Below are positions 46,385 through 55,511 of a DNA stretch of 64,000 nucleotides, in pieces; within the stretch, counting starts at the first letter, position 1, and each line of letters begins with the position of its first letter. Origin of the DNA: Legionella sp. PC997 (lineage in GTDB: Bacteria > Pseudomonadota > Gammaproteobacteria > Legionellales > Legionellaceae); assembly GCF_014109825.1 (NCBI RefSeq), contig NZ_CP059576.1:2196001-2260000 (forward strand), given 5' to 3'. The position numbers and the translations under genes were made by a program. A model generated the notes under the pieces. That model had not been told where the DNA came from. It saw only the letters and a program-made list of their open reading frames with translations, and made no database searches.

Positions 46385-46424
46385 CTTGCTTTCATTTCCC
46401 GTTTGTACGCGGGATGACGGCAAG
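46385..46424. repeat. Dispersed repeat/hairpin upstream of the his operon
   Basis: Nested inverted repeats CTTGC/GCAAG (46385-46389, 46420-46424) and TCCCG/CGGGA (46397-46401, 46410-46414). On the minus strand it reads CTTGCCGTCATCCCGCGTAC, a typical dispersed-repeat sequence also related to stretches at 52515 and 54060. It could also act as the pyrE terminator. Confidence 0.45.
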
Positions 46425-46452
46425 AACATTTAAAATTCTATGATCATATCCA

Positions 46453-46494
46453 TTGACAGTATTAAAAATAGTCATTAACATTGTTCTAATGTTA
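46453..46494 (+). promoter_or_regulatory. his operon promoter with palindromic operator
   Basis: TTGACA (46453-46458) and TAACAT (46476-46481) are spaced by 17 bp, a strong sigma-70 promoter. The -10 is part of TAACATT-GTTCT-AATGTTA (46476-46494), a perfect 7-bp inverted repeat covering -10 to about +7. A regulator bound there would block the polymerase. The leader to the first ATG is only about 26 nt and has no His codon run, so attenuation is ruled out. Confidence 0.75.
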
Positions 46495-46514
46495 TAACAC
46501 GCTAATACATTAAT

Positions 46515-46811
46515 ATGAAAACACATACTACTATAAAACATTCTGCGCTCCCTGATTTAATGCATGCGATTAGCTTGCTTAATAATAAAGATGAAGCATT
46601 ACAATTTTTTACCGATTTATGTACTCCAGCAGAACTCGAAGCAATGGCAGATCGGTGGCAAGTTGTTCCTTTATTGAGACAAGGGATTCCCTATCGCACA
46701 ATCCATGAACAAACGGGGGTCAGCGTCACCACAATAACTCGTGTAGCACGCTGTTTGAGTTTTGGTACGGGCGGTTATGAACTAATCGCGAAAAAATTGG
46801 AGTTGTCGTGA
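46515..46811 (+). CDS. TrpR/YerC-family DNA-binding regulator, predicted his operon repressor
   Basis: The 98-residue protein resembles the YerC/YecD branch of the TrpR superfamily. The block FFTDLCTPAELEAMADRWQV (31-50) is the conserved family signature, and residues 56-80 (QGIPYRTIHEQTGVSVTTIT) form the helix-turn-helix. TrpR-type proteins bind operators as dimers with an amino acid co-repressor. Its stop overlaps the hisG start by 4 nt and the promoter carries a palindrome, so it most likely represses its own operon, perhaps with histidine as co-repressor. Related YerC-type regulators have been proposed for his genes in Gram-positive bacteria. Binding partner inferred. Confidence 0.85.
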   Translation: MKTHTTIKHSALPDLMHAISLLNNKDEALQFFTDLCTPAELEAMADRWQVVPLLRQGIPYRTIHEQTGVSVTTITRVARCLSFGTGGYELIAKKLELS

Positions 46812-47689
46812 AAAATCGTTTACGTTTAGCCTTGCAGAAAAAGGGGCGCTTATCAGAAGAGTCCTTGAGTCTTTTACAAAAATGCGGTTTAAAGTTCCGT
46901 ATTAAACCAAATAGCTTACTTACCCATGTTGACAACTTCCCCATTGATTTACTTTTTGTCCGCGATGATGACATCCCTGTTTTAGTATTTGATGGTTTAT
47001 GTGATGGCGGTATCGTTGGCGAAAACGTCTTATTAGAGGCTTCCCTTGCCAATCCATCCAAAGGATTTAAAAAAACAGCCAGGTTGGGTACTTGCACCTG
47101 TCGTTTATCTATTGCCGTGCCTGAGTCCATGGACTATCAAGGCCCCGGCAGCCTGGATGGCAAACGAATTGCTACAAGCTATCCTAATTTATTAAATCAA
47201 TATTTACGTGACAAAAAGATATGCGCGGAAAGTCTTGTCCTATCAGGATCCATTGAAGTTGCTCCTCGAATGGGTATGGCTGATGCGATTTGTGATCTGG
47301 TTTCAAGTGGGCAAACCCTGGAAGACAACAAACTTAATGAAGTGGATGTGGTACTTTCAAGCCAAGCCGTATTGATTCAAAGTGACCAAAAGCCGGCAAA
47401 TATATTTCAAGATTTATTTGCCATGCTTGCGCGAAGGATTCAGGCAGTCCAACAAGCACAGGAACGAAAATATATTGTTTTTCATGCTCCTAAATCTGCT
47501 CTCGATGCAATTGCAGAAAAACTCCCCGGAGCAGAGTCACCTACAATTTTACCTTTGCCAGGAAATATGGACAAAGTAGCTGTTCACGTGGTTTCTAGTG
47601 AGCGGGTGTTTTGGAACACCTTAGAAACCATTCAAACCCTCGGCGCCAGTTCTATATTGGTTTTACCCATAGAAAAAATGTTGGAGTAG
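46808..47689 (+). CDS. hisG: ATP phosphoribosyltransferase, long form
   Basis: HisG makes phosphoribosyl-ATP from ATP and PRPP, the first step of histidine synthesis. At 293 residues it is the long form with a C-terminal regulatory ACT-like domain (about 220-290), so it does not need HisZ and can be feedback-inhibited by histidine. LRLALQKKGRLSEES opens the protein and GIVGENVLLE and GMADAICDLVSSG are family blocks. It starts with GTG overlapping the regulator stop (GTGA), so the two are translationally coupled. Confidence 0.95.
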   Translation: MKNRLRLALQKKGRLSEESLSLLQKCGLKFRIKPNSLLTHVDNFPIDLLFVRDDDIPVLVFDGLCDGGIVGENVLLEASLANPSKGFKKTARLGTCTCRLSIAVPESMDYQGPGSLDGKRIATSYPNLLNQYLRDKKICAESLVLSGSIEVAPRMGMADAICDLVSSGQTLEDNKLNEVDVVLSSQAVLIQSDQKPANIFQDLFAMLARRIQAVQQAQERKYIVFHAPKSALDAIAEKLPGAESPTILPLPGNMDKVAVHVVSSERVFWNTLETIQTLGASSILVLPIEKMLE

Positions 47690-47693
47690 TACG

Positions 47694-48989
47694 ATGTTAT
47701 CCATTAAAACTTGGCAAGCCCTATCTCAAGAGGAAAAAGAAATCTGTTTAACTCGCCCCATGCAAACCTCCTCAGTGAAAAGCAAGGTAAGCGAGATTAT
47801 TAAACACGTGCGAACGTTTGGGGATCAAGCCTTATTTGCATTCACAGAACAGTTCGATGGTGCTTTTTTGAAAAGCCTGCAAATCCCCATGCAAAAAATT
47901 GAAACCGCCTGCATCACTCGTGCTTCTCTTAATGCTATTAATGAGGCTATCAAAACCATAACTGCTTACCACCAGGCCCTACTCCCGGAAAATAAAAATA
48001 TAAGCACCGCAAAAGGAGTGAATATTTATTGTACCTATAGGCCAATCCAACGCGTAGGGTTGTATATCCCTGGAGGCAACAAAACGCCTTTGGTTTCTTC
48101 ATTGTTAATGCAAGCTATACCTGCATTGGTTGCAGGATGTCCCATAAAAATATTATGTACGCCTCCTGATGCATCAGGTTCGATTAATGAACATTTACTT
48201 GTTGCCGCACGTTTATGTGGCATAGATACCATTTACACAATCGGAGGAGCTCAAGCCATTGCTGCGATGGCTTATGGAACTGAAACGATTCTTAAAGTAG
48301 ATAAGATTTTTGGACCAGGAAACAGTTATGTCACGGAAGCAAAAACTCTGGTTTCATCAGATCCAGCTGGTGCGGCTATAGATATGCCAGCAGGCCCTTC
48401 CGAGGTGATGATCCTGGCCGACGATCGAGCAAACCCAGCATTTGTCGCTGCGGATCTACTTGCCCAAGCTGAACATGGAGTCGATTCTCAAGTAATTTTG
48501 ATTTGCGACACCCTTCAGTTCGCAGAACAAGTTAATCAACAGCTACAAACACAATTTATTCGCTTATCCAGAACTCAAATAATCAAACAATCTCTTGCAA
48601 ATAGTTTGATTATTATATGTGCAGATAAGACAGCTCAATTAAATATGATTAACTTCTATGCCCCGGAACACTTGATTATAAATCGCGAAGATGCAGAAGA
48701 TTTACTGGATCAGATTTATAGCGTAGGTACTGTTTTTCTTGGGTCTTGGGCTGCTGAAACACTTGGTGATTATGTAACAGGCTCAAATCATGTATTACCC
48801 ACAAATGGTTATGCCAAAAATCATAATGGTCTGAGTACACTCGATTTCCTAACTCGTTTTAATGTGCAATCGATTAGTGAGGAAGGCATTAAAACTTTAG
48901 GACCTTCCGCAATAACACTGGCACGAATTGAAGGTTTGGATGCTCATGCACAGGCTGTAGCCATTAGGTTGAACTCATTGGAGATTTAA
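47694..48989 (+). CDS. hisD: Histidinol dehydrogenase
   Basis: HisD oxidises histidinol to histidine in two NAD-dependent steps, with a bound zinc. The 431-residue product has YIPGGNKTPLVSSLLMQAIPA, KIFGPGNSYVTEAK, the GPSEVMILAD block and ATG-proximal QAEHGVDSQ, and the C-terminal TGSNHVLPTNGYAKNHNGLS with the metal-binding His. It starts 4 bp after hisG. Confidence 0.96.
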   Translation: MLSIKTWQALSQEEKEICLTRPMQTSSVKSKVSEIIKHVRTFGDQALFAFTEQFDGAFLKSLQIPMQKIETACITRASLNAINEAIKTITAYHQALLPENKNISTAKGVNIYCTYRPIQRVGLYIPGGNKTPLVSSLLMQAIPALVAGCPIKILCTPPDASGSINEHLLVAARLCGIDTIYTIGGAQAIAAMAYGTETILKVDKIFGPGNSYVTEAKTLVSSDPAGAAIDMPAGPSEVMILADDRANPAFVAADLLAQAEHGVDSQVILICDTLQFAEQVNQQLQTQFIRLSRTQIIKQSLANSLIIICADKTAQLNMINFYAPEHLIINREDAEDLLDQIYSVGTVFLGSWAAETLGDYVTGSNHVLPTNGYAKNHNGLSTLDFLTRFNVQSISEEGIKTLGPSAITLARIEGLDAHAQAVAIRLNSLEI

Positions 48990-50078
48990 ATGTCTGTACT
49001 TAACTTAATACGCCCTGAATTATTAAACAAAAAACCCTATGTTTATAATAGTGCCCCTAAATGCCGATTGCATGCCAATGAGCTTCCTTGGTCTGTATTA
49101 AATACGGATATCGATTTGAATTTTTATCCAGAAAAAAATCTGCTTGACCAGTTACAAGAACAATTGGCAAAACGTTATCAAGTTGATTCAAATCAAATGG
49201 TATTAACTCGAGGATCTGATGATGGAATTGATTTAATTACTCGTTTATTTTTGAGTGCGGGCCAAGATGCATGCATGCAGTTCTCACCTACCTTTTCCAT
49301 GTATGAATTTTATGTGTACCTCCAGAATGCACAACTTATTGAATGTTCGTTAAATCCTTGCAACAATTTCGAACTATCACTAGCAGATGTGCGAAATAGT
49401 TGGCAAAAAAATTGTAAGCTTATTTTTTTGTGTAATCCTAATAATCCTACTGCAAATCTAATCGATCTGGATTTTATTGCTTCTCTTTGTGATGAATATA
49501 AAAATCGCTCCATTATTGTTGTAGATGAGGCGTATATCGAATTTGCTCAAGCTCAAAGTGCAACATCACTAATTACCCAATTCGAAAATATAATTGTTTT
49601 GCGTACTCTTTCCAAAGCTTATGGCTTAGCTAATCTTCGTTTAGGGATTATTTTAGCCCAAGAACATGTAATTCAAGCTTTTAATAAAATTATGCCCCCC
49701 TTTCCGCTTTCCAGTGTAGTGATTGATCTTGCGCTACGTGCATTGGAAAAACCCGAATGGTTGATGCAGTCGATTAGCACAATTAAAGAATCTCGAGCAC
49801 AGTTAGTGAAGGAATTACAATTCTTTCCTGCGATTAAAAAAGTCTATCCGACTGAAACAAACTTCCTTCTTGTCCAAACCGACTATGCCCTGGAATTAAC
49901 TTCTTGGTTTGTTAATCAAGGCATAGCAATCAAAAGCTTTTTAACTAATTCATTACTCCATGAACATATACGGATCACCGTTGGTAGTGAGTCACAAAAT
50001 CAGCTTTTGCTACGGGCTTTATCTTCTTTTCAAAACAATATTTCTGGATGTAAAAATGCAAAAAATCTTATTTATTGA
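48990..50078 (+). CDS. hisC: Histidinol-phosphate aminotransferase
   Basis: HisC transfers an amino group from glutamate to imidazole acetol phosphate, using PLP. The 362-residue protein is a fold type I aminotransferase: [30 protein letters not shown] and [16 protein letters not shown] (PLP lysine near 209) are visible. It begins directly after the hisD stop (TAA ATG), and its end overlaps hisB by 23 nt. Confidence 0.95.
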   Translation: MSVLNLIRPELLNKKPYVYNSAPKCRLHANELPWSVLNTDIDLNFYPEKNLLDQLQEQLAKRYQVDSNQMVLTRGSDDGIDLITRLFLSAGQDACMQFSPTFSMYEFYVYLQNAQLIECSLNPCNNFELSLADVRNSWQKNCKLIFLCNPNNPTANLIDLDFIASLCDEYKNRSIIVVDEAYIEFAQAQSATSLITQFENIIVLRTLSKAYGLANLRLGIILAQEHVIQAFNKIMPPFPLSSVVIDLALRALEKPEWLMQSISTIKESRAQLVKELQFFPAIKKVYPTETNFLLVQTDYALELTSWFVNQGIAIKSFLTNSLLHEHIRITVGSESQNQLLLRALSSFQNNISGCKNAKNLIY

Positions 50079-51114
50079 TCGTGATGGCACTTTAATTGAG
50101 GAACCTTTTGATTTTCAAGTAGATTCTTTAGATAAAATTAAACTCACACCTCATGTGATTCCCTCATTACTGCAATTACAAAAAGAAGGATTCCAATTTA
50201 TTATGGTGAGCAATCAAAATGGAGTAGGTACCTCTTCCTTCCCTGAAGATGATTTTATGATTTGTCATGAATTTACTTTGGACCTGTTTTCTTCACAGGG
50301 GATATTTTTTGAGGAAATATTTATTTGTCCTCACATGCCTGAGGAAAATTGTTTGTGTCGAAAACCAAAAACAGGTTTGGTAGATCAATTTCTAAGAAAA
50401 AGAGTGATCGACACATCATGTTCCTGGGTTATTGGTGATAGAGATACAGATCGACAATTTGCGGATAATCTAGGTATTAAATTCCTGCCAATCTCACCGA
50501 AACATGGCTGGGAACAAGTGACCCAAACCCTGTTGAATCAAAAGCGAAGTGCAGTGATTCAAAGAATAACAAAAGAGACTCATATCAGCCTGACCTTAAT
50601 GTTGGATACAGATCAAAATAATATCATAAACACACCGATACCCTTTTTTAATCACATGCTGGAGCAAGTAGCCAAACATGGCGGATTTAATCTTGAAATA
50701 TATGCCCATGGGGATGTGGAAGTTGATGATCATCATCTAATAGAAGACACCGCCCTCGCTTTAGGTGAAAGCCTAAAAAAGGCACTTGGTGACAAATGGG
50801 GGATTAACCGTTATGGATTTACCTTGCCCATGGATGAAGCTTTAGCTTCTATCGCTATTGATATCAGTGGGAGAGGTTTTTGCGAGTTCAAAGGCCAATT
50901 TACTCGAGAGTTTGTGGGAGGGATGGCAACGGAAATGGTACCTCATTTCTTTAATTCATTAGCCACTGCACTGGGTGCAACCATTCACATTGAAGTGAAA
51001 GGTCAAAATCATCACCACATGATCGAAGCCTGTTTCAAATCTTTAGGTAGAGCTCTAGGCCAGGCCTGTATGAAAACAAACAATGCGCTGCCATCGACTA
51101 AGGGGGTATTATGA
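50056..51114 (+). CDS. hisB: Bifunctional histidinol-phosphatase/imidazoleglycerol-phosphate dehydratase
   Basis: The 352-residue protein joins two activities. Residues 1-165 are a HAD-type phosphatase with the nucleophile motif [12 protein letters not shown] and a Cys/His zinc loop ([15 protein letters not shown]). Residues 170-352 are the dehydratase with the metal-binding [13 protein letters not shown] and the [18 protein letters not shown] blocks. The ATG at 50056 is used because it starts the HAD motif directly ([12 protein letters not shown]); the open frame goes further but overlaps hisC heavily. The fused form is the enterobacterial and gammaproteobacterial type. Confidence 0.95.
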   Translation: MQKILFIDRDGTLIEEPFDFQVDSLDKIKLTPHVIPSLLQLQKEGFQFIMVSNQNGVGTSSFPEDDFMICHEFTLDLFSSQGIFFEEIFICPHMPEENCLCRKPKTGLVDQFLRKRVIDTSCSWVIGDRDTDRQFADNLGIKFLPISPKHGWEQVTQTLLNQKRSAVIQRITKETHISLTLMLDTDQNNIINTPIPFFNHMLEQVAKHGGFNLEIYAHGDVEVDDHHLIEDTALALGESLKKALGDKWGINRYGFTLPMDEALASIAIDISGRGFCEFKGQFTREFVGGMATEMVPHFFNSLATALGATIHIEVKGQNHHHMIEACFKSLGRALGQACMKTNNALPSTKGVL

Positions 51115-51707
51115 TTGCCGTTATTGATGTGAGCGGGACGAATCTAACCTCTTTAGTTAATGCATTAAAAAGATTGGGATTTAGTTATCATTTAACGCAC
51201 CATGCGAAAGTAATTAATAATGCAAGCCATGTCATTCTGCCAGGGGTGGGTACTGCGGCTTATGGAATGAATGCATTACGTCAGTATGACTTGATTGACG
51301 TAATTACTTCCCTAGAACAGCCTTTGCTGGGGATTTGTCTCGGTATGCAATTATTGTTTGAACAAAGTGAAGAAAATGATATCCGTTGTTTAGGTATGGT
51401 TTCCGGAACAATAAAACGTTTGCCCCGAAAGGAGCATTTCCCGGTGCCTCATATGGGTTGGAACCAATTGCGATGGCGCACTGAGTCATTCTTACAACAA
51501 GGATTAAAAGAACAAGACTATGTCTATTTCGTTCATAGTTATGCCCTTGGTGAAAGTGAGTATGCTTTGGCTTATTGTGAATACAGTGAACCATTCGCAG
51601 CAATAATTCAAAAAAATAATATTTGGGGCATGCAGTTCCATCCGGAAAAATCTGCAGAAACTGGAATGACCTTACTAAATAATTTTTGTAACTTAAGAGT
51701 TGCTTAG
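51111..51707 (+). CDS. hisH: Imidazole glycerol phosphate synthase, glutaminase subunit
   Basis: HisH frees ammonia from glutamine and passes it to HisF. The 198-residue class I amidotransferase has the nucleophile Cys in [15 protein letters not shown] (about 76) and the catalytic His-Glu in [12 protein letters not shown] near 178-180. It overlaps the hisB stop by 4 nt (ATGA). Confidence 0.95.
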   Translation: MIAVIDVSGTNLTSLVNALKRLGFSYHLTHHAKVINNASHVILPGVGTAAYGMNALRQYDLIDVITSLEQPLLGICLGMQLLFEQSEENDIRCLGMVSGTIKRLPRKEHFPVPHMGWNQLRWRTESFLQQGLKEQDYVYFVHSYALGESEYALAYCEYSEPFAAIIQKNNIWGMQFHPEKSAETGMTLLNNFCNLRVA

Positions 51708-51757
51708 ACTAAATCGTCAAGCAGACCTCACTAAATGACTTAAAATATGGAGGCGGT

Positions 51758-52489
51758 ATGATCCTGATCCCAGCAATTGATATTCAAGCAGGTCGTTGTG
51801 TACGTTTACGGCAGGGCCAATTCGATCAAGTCACACAATTCGATACACTACCGATAGACCGTGCCACCTACTTTGCTCAATTAGGGGCGAAACGTCTGCA
51901 TATCGTGGATTTGGATGGTGCTCGAACTGGAACCATGCACCAACTGTCTTTAATCTGCGCAATGCAAAACACGGGAATTCCCGTACAAGCTGGAGGCGGA
52001 ATTCGTTCTTTAGAACAAGCAACTTTATGTGTTTCATCAGGAATATCAAACCTGGTTCTAGGCAGTATTGCCATTACTAATCCTGAATTAACGGCACAAA
52101 TTATTAAAAAAATAAATCCCCAACATATTATTTTGGCGTTAGATATTCGAATGCAAAATAAGATACCTATTCCTGCTATTCATGGTTGGCAAACAACATC
52201 AAATAGTAATTTATGGGAAGTTGTTGCGCATTATCAGCAATTGAATGTGACACAAATCCTTTGTACTGATATTGCTTGTGATGGAATGATGCAGGGACCA
52301 AATTTTGAACTTTATAAAGAGGCAGTAGAACGTTTTCCACAAATTGAATGGCAAGCCTCAGGAGGTATCCGTAATGCAGATGATATTAATCAGTTGGATG
52401 CCTTAGGGGTTAGCGCGGCAATTCTGGGGCTAAGCCTTTACCAAGGCAGTTTGAATCTGGAGTCAATGTTATGTATGTGTACCTCGTAA
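51758..52489 (+). CDS. hisA: Phosphoribosylformimino-AICAR phosphate isomerase
   Basis: HisA opens the ribose ring of ProFAR by an Amadori rearrangement. The 243-residue TIM barrel has the start ILIPAIDIQAGRCVRL with the catalytic Asp8, VQAGGGIRSLEQA and the second catalytic Asp in CTDIACDGMMQGPN. GGAGG lies 4-5 nt before the ATG. A 50-bp gap separates it from hisH. Confidence 0.95.
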   Translation: MILIPAIDIQAGRCVRLRQGQFDQVTQFDTLPIDRATYFAQLGAKRLHIVDLDGARTGTMHQLSLICAMQNTGIPVQAGGGIRSLEQATLCVSSGISNLVLGSIAITNPELTAQIIKKINPQHIILALDIRMQNKIPIPAIHGWQTTSNSNLWEVVAHYQQLNVTQILCTDIACDGMMQGPNFELYKEAVERFPQIEWQASGGIRNADDINQLDALGVSAAILGLSLYQGSLNLESMLCMCTS

Positions 52490-52514
52490 CTTATTAGAAG
52501 CGCTGGAGAACCCT

Positions 52515-52615
52515 CATCATCCCGAGTGCAATGAAGGATCTCCAGGCTGTAGGACAGGGAGATTCTTAATTACACTCAGAATCGCGAGATCCCGTTCCGC
52601 TTCGCTTAACCAGAA
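52515..52615. repeat. Dispersed repeat inserted in the his operon
   Basis: The 151-bp gap between hisA and hisF holds CATCATCCCGAGTGCAATGA, GGATCTCCAGGCTGTA and, near 52583, CGCGAGATCCCGTTCCGCTT, which resemble the two ends of the GTCATCCCGAGCG...GGATCTCC dispersed repeat found between genes of many proteobacteria. The rest of the operon is packed without gaps, so this looks like an insertion. Confidence 0.5.
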
Positions 52616-52640
52616 ACATTAATAAATTGAGTATAAAATT

Positions 52641-53408
52641 ATGTTAACCAAAAGAATTATTCCATGTCTTGATGTGCGCGATAATCAAGTCGTCAAAGGA
52701 GTTAAATTTCGCAATCATCGTATTGTTGGGGATATTCTTGAACTTGCGTCGGAGTATTCCGCATCCGGGGCAGATGAACTGGTTTTTTATGATATTACTG
52801 CAAGCTCTGAGCAACGCTTAGTTTGTCCTGATTGGATAAATCGAGTAGCTAGTATTATCAATATTCCTTTCACTGTAGCGGGTGGAATTCGGTCCCTTAA
52901 TCAGGCAAAATCAGTATTAAATTCTGGAGCCGATAAAATATCCATAAATAGTCCAGCGTTAGAAAACCCTGATTTAATCAATGAATTAAGTCGAAATTTT
53001 GGAAGCCAATGCGTTGTAATCGGGATTGATAGTCAATTTATAGATGATGATTATTATGTCTATCAATATACTGGAGATGAGAAGAAAACCATTAATTCCA
53101 GACGTAAAACAAGAGAATGGATCAAGGAGGTACAAGATCGGGGGGCAGGAGAAATAGTACTAAACTGCATGCAATCAGATGGTGCGCGCAAAGGCTATGA
53201 CTTAGATCAATTAAAATTAATGCGACCACTATGTCAGGTTCCATTAATTGCATCAGGAGGTGCAGGAACACTAAATGACTTTATTAGAGTGTTCCTTGAG
53301 TCTCGAGTAGATGGAGCTTTAGCTGCCAGCATTTTTCATAACAAAATTTTGACGATAAACGAAATAAAATTAGCACTTAAAAAACAAAAGATTGAGGTAC
53401 GATTATGA
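52641..53408 (+). CDS. hisF: Imidazole glycerol phosphate synthase, cyclase subunit
   Basis: HisF condenses ammonia from HisH with PRFAR to form IGP and AICAR. The 255-residue barrel has [19 protein letters not shown] with catalytic Asp11, [10 protein letters not shown] and the second Asp in [10 protein letters not shown] (about 130). It is separated from hisA by 151 bp of repeat-like DNA, unlike the usual tight order, but lies on the same strand and overlaps hisI. Confidence 0.95.
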   Translation: MLTKRIIPCLDVRDNQVVKGVKFRNHRIVGDILELASEYSASGADELVFYDITASSEQRLVCPDWINRVASIINIPFTVAGGIRSLNQAKSVLNSGADKISINSPALENPDLINELSRNFGSQCVVIGIDSQFIDDDYYVYQYTGDEKKTINSRRKTREWIKEVQDRGAGEIVLNCMQSDGARKGYDLDQLKLMRPLCQVPLIASGGAGTLNDFIRVFLESRVDGALAASIFHNKILTINEIKLALKKQKIEVRL

Positions 53409-54028
53409 TTCATATGGAAATTAATTCTTTAGATTGGAAAAAAATGAATGGCCTATTACCAGCCGTCGTCCAAAATGCAGAAAATGGTAGTGTTCTAATG
53501 TTAGGTTATATGAACCAGGAGGCTTTGATCGCTACACTTACTACTGGCCAATTAAATCTATATAGCCGAAGCCGTAAACGCTTGTGGCGTAAGGGAGAAA
53601 CCTCTGGTAACAGCATGTCAGTACAACACATCAGTGTTGATTGCGATAATGACAGCCTGTTAATTCAGGTTTTGCCTAAAGGTCCTGCATGTCATTTAGG
53701 ATACACCAGTTGCTTTCAGCCCGCCCATCACACCAACCTTGGTTTTATCCATGAATTGATTGAGTTGATTAATGAACGTGCGGATTCAAACCATGAAAAC
53801 AGCTACACAGCAAACTTATTAGATTCCGGACTCTCGCGATGCGCGCAGAAGGTAGGAGAAGAAGCGGTAGAAGCTGTAATTGCAGCGGTAAATAACAACC
53901 GTGAAGAATTAGTTAATGAATGTGCTGATTTAATTTTTCACTTATTTGTTTTATTAAAAGCGTGTGAACTGAGTTTTTATGATGTGTTGCAATGTTTACG
54001 AGATAGAGACCGATCGGTTCATACTTAA
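53405..54028 (+). CDS. hisI: Phosphoribosyl-AMP cyclohydrolase/phosphoribosyl-ATP pyrophosphatase
   Basis: The fused HisIE protein carries out steps two and three of the pathway. Residues 1-115 are the HisI domain, with [28 protein letters not shown] and the zinc-binding [11 protein letters not shown] and [10 protein letters not shown]. Residues 120-207 are HisE, an all-helical MazG-like domain with [20 protein letters not shown]. The ATG overlaps the hisF stop (ATGA). It is the last his gene. Confidence 0.95.
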   Translation: MIHMEINSLDWKKMNGLLPAVVQNAENGSVLMLGYMNQEALIATLTTGQLNLYSRSRKRLWRKGETSGNSMSVQHISVDCDNDSLLIQVLPKGPACHLGYTSCFQPAHHTNLGFIHELIELINERADSNHENSYTANLLDSGLSRCAQKVGEEAVEAVIAAVNNNREELVNECADLIFHLFVLLKACELSFYDVLQCLRDRDRSVHT

Positions 54029-54049
54029 ATATTACACAGTGACTGGGTG

Positions 54050-54120
54050 AAAGCGCAGCAGCCTCCGTCTTCCCGAGCGTAATGGGGAAAACCCGGGGTT
54101 CGCTCTGCTCCACCCCGCTA
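54050..54120. repeat. Dispersed repeat after the his operon
   Basis: CCGTCTTCCCGAGCGTAATG, GGGAAAACCCGGGGTTCGCT and a nearby CAGCAGCC stretch align by eye with the repeat at 52515. GGGGAAAACCCGGGG contains a short hairpin. It may also end the his transcript, and faces the RlmI gene end from the other side. Confidence 0.45.
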
Positions 54121-54129
54121 TGAAATGGA

Positions 54130-55302
54130 TTACACTACAGCCAATAAAACGGCGGTAAGATAACTTCCTTCTGGAAAAGATGCTAAGGTAGGATGACAAC
54201 TTGCTGGACCATAAACACCTAAAATCCGGGCTTGTTTCCCTACAGCTCCAGCTTGAACACTTACCAGAGAACAAAATTCCTGAGATGAAAGTGCTGATGA
54301 ACAATTACACGTCATTAATAAAGAACCTGTTTTCATGTACTTAAAAACTTCACGATGTAAAAACCGATAGTAGTTTTTAGCGCGCTCAACATGCTGCTTG
54401 GATGGAACCAATTTAGGAGGGTCAAGAACAACTACATCATAATCCCCCGCTTGTGTTAAATATTCCCGTGCGTCCGCTTCAATCCATTCAATCTGCGATG
54501 TTTGATTTAACACTGCATTCTTTTGAGCTTGAGCTATTGCTTGCGCAGAACTATCCACCGCTGTCACCTTTAAGGCCCCTGCTTTCGCAGCATGCAATGC
54601 AAAACCACCACTATAACAGTAGAGATCTAATACCTTCTTTCCTTTAGATAATTCAGCTACACGTTGATGATTTTCTCGTTGATCGAGAAATAATCCGGTT
54701 TTTTGAGCTTGAGCAAACTCCACTTCATAAATAACCCCTGCTTCAAGCACCTGGGTATTATAATGTGTCTCTTGTACAGTAATTTGCTTCCAGCCATCTT
54801 GTCCCAGGGGTTTACTTTGTGGCAACCATATAATTTTATCTGTGGGGAACAAATTGCGTAACACGTCAATAATAAGTTCTCGATTGGACTCAACCCAATA
54901 AGCGGAACTGGAAACCACACATGTTTGATTAAATCGATCAATGGTTAAGCCAGAAAGGCCATCTGCTTCACTATTAAATAAACGATAAGCCGTAGTTTCT
55001 TCATTGGGTAAATTTAAACACTCTCTTACTTGCTTTGCTTGATTCAAACGATGGGTAACCAAAGTCTGTAAATTACTTATATCAATGGATTCACTGATAA
55101 GCCCCAAGACCCTGACCCTGTAAAGAGAATGCTCATTATAAACACCTACACCAATAAGTTTCTCATCTGCATTATAAATATCAACCAACTGTCCTGTAAT
55201 TAATTTTCCCTGAGTCTTCGCAATAGCCTTGGGGAATATCCATGGATGACCTCGTAATACAGTATTTTGTTTTGCTGCAAGCAAAATAACTTTTGCATTC
55301 AT
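54130..55302 (-). CDS. rlmI: 23S rRNA (cytosine-C5) methyltransferase, RlmI type
   Basis: RlmI methylates C1962 of 23S rRNA with SAM. The 390-residue protein has an N-terminal PUA-like RNA-binding domain (about 1-75, with VLRGHPWIFPKAI), then a Rossmann methyltransferase domain with GKKVLDLYCYSGGFALHAAK (SAM-binding), DPPKLVPSKQ and the catalytic cysteine in LMTCNCSSALS. The frame opens 14 codons earlier; the ATG at 55302 is chosen because the PUA domain begins there. It converges with the his operon and is divergent from kup. Confidence 0.9.
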   Translation of the reverse strand: MNAKVILLAAKQNTVLRGHPWIFPKAIAKTQGKLITGQLVDIYNADEKLIGVGVYNEHSLYRVRVLGLISESIDISNLQTLVTHRLNQAKQVRECLNLPNEETTAYRLFNSEADGLSGLTIDRFNQTCVVSSSAYWVESNRELIIDVLRNLFPTDKIIWLPQSKPLGQDGWKQITVQETHYNTQVLEAGVIYEVEFAQAQKTGLFLDQRENHQRVAELSKGKKVLDLYCYSGGFALHAAKAGALKVTAVDSSAQAIAQAQKNAVLNQTSQIEWIEADAREYLTQAGDYDVVVLDPPKLVPSKQHVERAKNYYRFLHREVFKYMKTGSLLMTCNCSSALSSQEFCSLVSVQAGAVGKQARILGVYGPASCHPTLASFPEGSYLTAVLLAVV

Positions 55303-55511
55303 TTTTCTATTTCCCAAAGAACAAAAATCGGCTAATCTACACAAAGAACACTAGACCTGCAAGAGTTCGTAAAATTTATAAAACCTAAGAAAGTCATTCT
55401 CCCTCCAATTAACTGGTGGAAAAAATAAAGTTAGGGATAGTATAGCAAATATGAAAAAACTCTTTATCGCTCCTTGTGCTATTCATTTAGCAACGCATTC
55501 TGGTAATTAAT

